The notes beneath the pieces were generated by a model that was given only the letters and a program-made list of their open reading frames with translations, searched no databases and was not told the DNA's origin. The translations under genes were made by a program, and so were the position numbers. A stretch of 7,086 bases of DNA from an uncultured Lachnospiraceae bacterium (GTDB taxonomy: Bacteria; Bacillota; Clostridia; Lachnospirales; Lachnospiraceae), in contig CAJUHG010000099.1 in NCBI GenBank assembly GCA_910586005.1, forward strand, positions 1-7,086. The letters are read 5' to 3'. The number at the start of each line of letters is the position of its first letter. The stretch's first letter is position 1. Below are positions 5,578 through 7,086 of the stretch, one piece after another.

Positions 5578-5620
5578 ATGAAACAACCGCATGGCCATAA
5601 TGAGATGCTCTAGAGGATAT
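5578..5620 (+). repeat. Second copy of the short repeat core
   Basis: ATGAAACAACCGCATGGCC (5578-5596) matches the minus strand of 4031-4049 at 16 of 19 positions. After an 11-base spacer absent from the other copy, CTCTAGAGGATAT (5608-5620) matches the CTC-AGAGG-TAT block of 4017-4030. This copy carries the palindromes ATGGCCAT (5591-5598) and CTCTAGAG (5608-5615). The copies are in opposite orientation about 1.55 kb apart. No 13-bp flanking duplication is seen here. Confidence 0.5.
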
Positions 5621-5656
5621 AAATTTTCAAGCTATATTCTATTTAATAATAGTATA

Positions 5657-5690
5657 CTATATTTTTTATCCAAAATATAGCATTGTTTTT
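5657..5690 (+). terminator. AT-rich hairpin with a T-run
   Basis: CTATATTTT (5657-5665) and AAAATATAG (5672-5680) form a 9-bp stem with a 6-base loop, followed by CATTG and then five T's (5686-5690). GCTATATT (5631-5638) is an alternative partner of AATATAGC (5674-5681), and the palindrome ATAGTATACTAT (5649-5660) overlaps. If transcribed it could end transcripts from the repeat block before the next promoter, but the stem has little GC. Confidence 0.35.
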
Positions 5691-5768
5691 CATACTCAAT
5701 TTTTATTTCCTCTTTTCAACACTTTCCATATCTTTTTCAAAAAAATTTATTAACTTTTATGACATTCC

Positions 5769-5797
5769 TTGAAATAACACAATATACTTGTTAGAAT
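5769..5797 (+). promoter_or_regulatory. Near-consensus promoter of the membrane-protein gene
   Basis: TTGAAA (5769-5774), a 17-base spacer, and TAGAAT (5792-5797) with a TGn extension (TGT at 5789-5791). This is one of the best promoters in the window. Transcription should start near 5804, giving a leader of about 215 bases before the ATG at 6020, far longer than translation needs. Confidence 0.7.
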
Positions 5798-5803
5798 TGA
5801 ATA

Positions 5804-6019
5804 GAGAGCAAACATAAATTTTAAGAACGTTTTCCGCATTCTTATGGTAGGAGCATTTATGTAAAATATAATAATTTCATCTATGCATCTCTGCTATCGA
5901 GAGATTTAATGACTAGCCTCTAAGGCATTCCTTGATATCTTTCTGGGGAATATATGTCCATATAGTCATTCTATAAGTGGAAACCTTATCAATCGAAAAA
6001 AATTAAAGGGTTACTGAAA
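5804..6019 (+). ncRNA. Candidate structured 5' leader RNA
   Basis: Perfect stems by eye: P1 ACATAAAT/ATTTATGT (5812-5819/5855-5862), enclosing P2 TAAGAA/TTCTTA (5822-5827/5839-5844); P3 ATCTCT/AGAGAT (5887-5892/5900-5905) with a 7-base loop; P4 AATGACTA/TAGTCATT (5908-5915/5963-5970). Inside P4 two hairpins abut with no unpaired base: GCCT-cta-AGGC (5916-5926) and ATTCC/GGAAT (5927-5931/5947-5951), making a three-way junction. A last hairpin ATAA..GG-aaa-CC-TTAT lies at 5973-5989. An alternative TATATG/CATATA (5951-5956/5959-5964) competes with P4. No intrinsic terminator is seen, so any control would act at translation or RNA stability. I tested it by memory against common riboswitch cores and T-boxes without a match. 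It could also be an independent small RNA. Confidence 0.45.
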
Positions 6020-6361
6020 ATGAGAAAAAAGAAAAGGAACAAACATGATGCAAACTCAACTTTTATTATTGTTCTTGCATATGCAAATAGATATTTTTAT
6101 CCATTGTTGATACTTCTTTTTTTGAGTTTTGGAAAATTAAATTCAAATTATATTCCAACTGGTATAAGCATTCTAGCTTTTTCTGCTTATGAACTAATTG
6201 GGGTCCTATGTAAATGGAAACATATTTTTTGCTCATTTCAAAATGCTTATCATCAGAAAATGACACCTAAGGAAATTGATTGGGAAAAAATATCAAAGAT
6301 AGATGCTTATGGTATTCCATGTATTTTTGCAATTTGGGGTATATTACTATTATTATTGTAA
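6020..6361 (+). CDS. Small membrane protein of unknown function, 113 residues
   Basis: I recognise no functional family. The N-terminus is strongly basic (MRKKKRNKH), followed by three likely membrane segments: about 24-39 (YFYPLLILLFLSFG), about 45-64 (IPTGISILAFSAYELIGVLC) and 97-113, which runs to the very end as IWGILLLLL. The loop between the second and third (65-96) is polar and holds WKHIFCSFQNAYHQK and KEIDWEKISKIDAYG. By the positive-inside rule the N-terminus is cytoplasmic. There is no signal-peptide cleavage site, toxin motif or transporter motif. AAAGGG (6005-6010) lies 9 bases before the ATG. The gene stands alone behind its own strong promoter and a long foldable leader, which suggests post-transcriptional control. 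It is very AT-rich (6061-6120 counts 13 of 60 G+C). It is preceded by the repeat block and followed by mobile DNA. Confidence 0.7.
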   Translation: MRKKKRNKHDANSTFIIVLAYANRYFYPLLILLFLSFGKLNSNYIPTGISILAFSAYELIGVLCKWKHIFCSFQNAYHQKMTPKEIDWEKISKIDAYGIPCIFAIWGILLLLL

Positions 6362-6376
6362 ATCCTTCATTCTAAT

Positions 6377-6393
6377 TTTATTTAACAAATAAA
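6377..6393. repeat. AT-only hairpin after the membrane-protein gene
   Basis: TTTATTT (6377-6383), loop AAC, AAATAAA (6387-6393), 15 bases after the stop codon. It is a perfect 7-bp stem but all A-T and lacks a T-tract, so it is a poor terminator. No better terminator for this gene is visible before the mobile region. Confidence 0.25.
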
Positions 6394-6417
6394 GTAATTC
6401 AAAAGTATTCTATAGAG

Positions 6418-6478
6418 AAAACCACCCCTATCATGCTCTGCTTTGCAAACTTTCTATTGTCCAAAATAAAAACCACCC
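6418..6478. repeat. Direct repeat AAAACCACCC at the mobile-DNA border
   Basis: AAAACCACCC occurs at 6418-6427 and 6469-6478, 51 bases apart. The right copy is one arm plus tail of a complete minus-strand terminator; the left copy is the same tail and arm without a partner, like a truncated duplicate. The pair lies where composition shifts from AT-rich chromosome to the tnpV segment, so it may mark the element's edge or a deletion scar. Confidence 0.4.
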
Positions 6479-6489
6479 ATTAAGGGCGG
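6463..6489 (-). terminator. Minus-strand intrinsic terminator
   Basis: On the minus strand CCGCCC-TTAAT-GGGTGG forms a 6-bp stem with one G-U pair, followed directly by TTTTTATTTT. On the plus strand the same stem has an A-C mismatch and no T-tract, so it points leftward. No minus-strand gene lies to its right in this window, so it either serves an antisense transcript or is a remnant of a lost neighbour. Confidence 0.55.
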
Positions 6490-6608
6490 CGTTCCATAAG
6501 GATGTTAAATCCAAAGACTTCGTAATCAGCCAGAATGATTGGATTGTAGGCAAATTCAAATCATACGGAGGAATTGCAAAATGGCAAAATCAATCTTTGA
6601 GAGATTAG
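6486..6608 (+). pseudogene. Possible C-terminal gene remnant overlapping tnpV
   Basis: A frame ending at TAG 6606-6608 has protein-like composition over about 40 codons: AAFHKDVKSKDFVISQNDW, then IVGKFKSYGGIAKWQNQSLRD. Charge, Trp, Gly and codon choice resemble the adjacent tnpV rather than AT-rich spacer. It has no start codon with an RBS, and its 5' side runs into the hairpin at 6473-6489 and the AT-rich border. It ends 28 bases inside tnpV in another frame. I read it as the tail of an upstream mobile-element gene whose front was deleted or lies outside this copy. I cannot name the family, and chance is not excluded. Confidence 0.35.
6567..6571 (+). promoter_or_regulatory. RBS deciding the tnpV start
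   Basis: GGAGG lies 9 bases before the ATG at 6581. An in-frame ATG at 6539 would add 14 residues but has no RBS and does not match the family's N-terminus, which begins MAKSIFERLGG. Confidence 0.85.
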
Positions 6609-6955
6609 GCGGCGAATATGAACAGCAAGGGGATTATCTAATACCACGCTTGACTGTACCTGCCGAAGAAGAACAGGCAATAGGAATATGGAGACAGCGG
6701 CATCTGAATTATCTGAAACAATACCGAATAGTTACCTATACAAATCTTCTTACAAGCGGCAGACTGAACACTTACCTTGCCGACATTGACAGACAGGCAC
6801 AGGAACGCTTTGAAAGGCTCATTGAGGAGATAAAACAGGCACAAGACATAACGGAACAGCTAAAGGCAGAAAACGCCTTAAAATGGACAGGAAAAATGAA
6901 TAATGTAAGGGCGTGTGCAATGGAAATTGTAGAGCAGGAAATTATTTACACATAA
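6581..6955 (+). CDS. tnpV: Transposon-encoded protein TnpV
   Basis: This 124-residue protein matches the TnpV family (Pfam TnpV) known from Tn4451-type elements and many conjugative elements of gut Clostridia. The family N-terminus SIFERLGGEYEQQGDYLIP is intact, followed by GIWRQRHLNYLKQYRIVTY, LLTSGRLNTYLADIDRQAQ and a C-terminal helix ending ALKWTGKMNNVRACAMEIVEQE. It is mostly alpha-helical and soluble; its biochemical role is not established, although it travels with excision and transfer modules. Length is normal, so the copy looks intact. Composition is foreign to the neighbourhood: 6601-6720 counts 54 of 120 G+C, against 13 of 60 at 6061-6120. It has its own RBS and a terminator 9 bases after the stop. 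No recombinase, relaxase or other transfer gene is visible, so the rest of the element lies to the right or is lost. Confidence 0.92.
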   Translation: MAKSIFERLGGEYEQQGDYLIPRLTVPAEEEQAIGIWRQRHLNYLKQYRIVTYTNLLTSGRLNTYLADIDRQAQERFERLIEEIKQAQDITEQLKAENALKWTGKMNNVRACAMEIVEQEIIYT

Positions 6956-6963
6956 GCAACGAG

Positions 6964-6993
6964 AAACGGCAGGGTGCAAACCTTGTCGTTTTT
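6964..6993 (+). terminator. Intrinsic terminator of tnpV
   Basis: AAACGGCAGGG (6964-6974) pairs along its full 11 bases with CCTTGTCGTTT (6981-6991), using two G-U pairs, around a 6-base loop, with TTTTT at 6989-6993. It begins 9 bases after the tnpV stop. The G-U pairs make it effective only on the plus strand. Confidence 0.8.
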
Positions 6994-7017
6994 ACATGGA
7001 TATAAATTTTTATAGGC

Positions 7018-7046
7018 TTGTTTTAGTTCGCTTAACCGACTATAAT
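7018..7046 (+). promoter_or_regulatory. Promoter of the gene at the right edge
   Basis: TTGTTT (7018-7023), 17-base spacer, perfect TATAAT (7041-7046). Transcription would start near 7053, giving a leader of about 30 bases. It follows the tnpV terminator directly, so the next gene is an independent unit. Confidence 0.7.
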
Positions 7047-7081
7047 AAAGAATACTTTTAGTTGATTTTGGGAGGTATCTT

Positions 7082-7086
7082 ATGTT
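7082..7086 (+). CDS. Start of a gene cut by the window edge
   Basis: GGGAGGT (7070-7076) is a strong Shine-Dalgarno site 5 bases before ATG at 7082. Only the start codon and two further bases are inside the window, so nothing can be said about the product. Its promoter and RBS, and the adjacent tnpV, suggest a cargo or backbone gene of the same mobile element. Confidence 0.6.

Noticed and set aside
5395..5620. tRNA, tmRNA or SRP RNA gene
   Set aside because: No cloverleaf with T-arm GTTCGA-type loop, no tmRNA ends and no SRP Alu or S-domain motifs could be found in the GC-rich block.
5804..6019. Known riboswitch or T-box assignment for the leader
   Set aside because: I looked for remembered cores of T-box, SAM, TPP, FMN, cobalamin, lysine, glycine, purine, preQ1, THF and cyclic-di-GMP RNAs and saw none. 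No tRNA-acceptor-type bulge or terminator is present. Infernal against Rfam would settle it.
6066..6266. Antisense 66-codon frame within the membrane-protein gene
   Set aside because: It lies wholly inside the plus-strand gene, which has the promoter and RBS; the antisense frame has neither.
6539..6580. Upstream in-frame start for tnpV
   Set aside because: It has no RBS, while GGAGG precedes the ATG at 6581, and TnpV proteins begin at MAKSIFERLGG.

Overview
The window is AT-rich, roughly 30% GC by eye. It has strong Shine-Dalgarno sites and typical sigma-A promoters, and looks like chromosome from a low-GC gut Clostridium relative. A butyryl-CoA:acetate CoA-transferase plus a Tn4451/ICE-type tnpV gene points to a butyrate-producing Lachnospiraceae-like anaerobe. 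The species cannot be named from this sequence alone.

Layout: a monocistronic but gene (100-1440, +) with its own promoter converges, across a hairpin terminator, on galM (1653-2696, -). Upstream of galM on the same strand is a tandem two-domain hemerythrin gene (2848-3681, -). A 466-bp gene-free stretch (3682-4147) separates it from a divergent 77-residue conserved-looking small protein (4148-4381, +). That stretch carries opposing extended -10 promoters, a duplicated 16-bp motif, a long nested inverted repeat and a 28-bp repeat core bracketed by perfect 13-bp direct repeats. The small gene converges on an alpha/beta hydrolase (4514-5332, -) across a perfect 10-bp hairpin without a T-tract.

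The second gene-free stretch (5333-6019, 687 bp) is the most unusual part. Its left half is a locally GC-rich set of inverted repeats (5395-5466 and beyond), ending in a second, inverted copy of the 4017-4049 repeat core. Its right half has a near-consensus promoter (TTGAAA-17-TAGAAT with TGn) and a leader of about 215 nt that can fold into several stem-loops, including a contiguous three-way junction. This leader precedes a 113-residue membrane protein of unknown function (6020-6361, +).

The right end is a mobile-element fragment: a possible broken reading frame (6486-6608), tnpV (6581-6955, about 45% GC by hand count) with a good terminator, then a near-consensus promoter, RBS and the first bases of another gene cut by the window edge (7082 onward).

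The genes do not form a single pathway. but is the terminal step of butyrate formation, galM serves galactose/aldose use, and the hemerythrin probably handles O2 or a related ligand in a strict anaerobe. No complete new multi-gene system is visible. The best candidates for something undescribed are non-coding: the structured leader before the membrane protein and the two-copy short repeat family.
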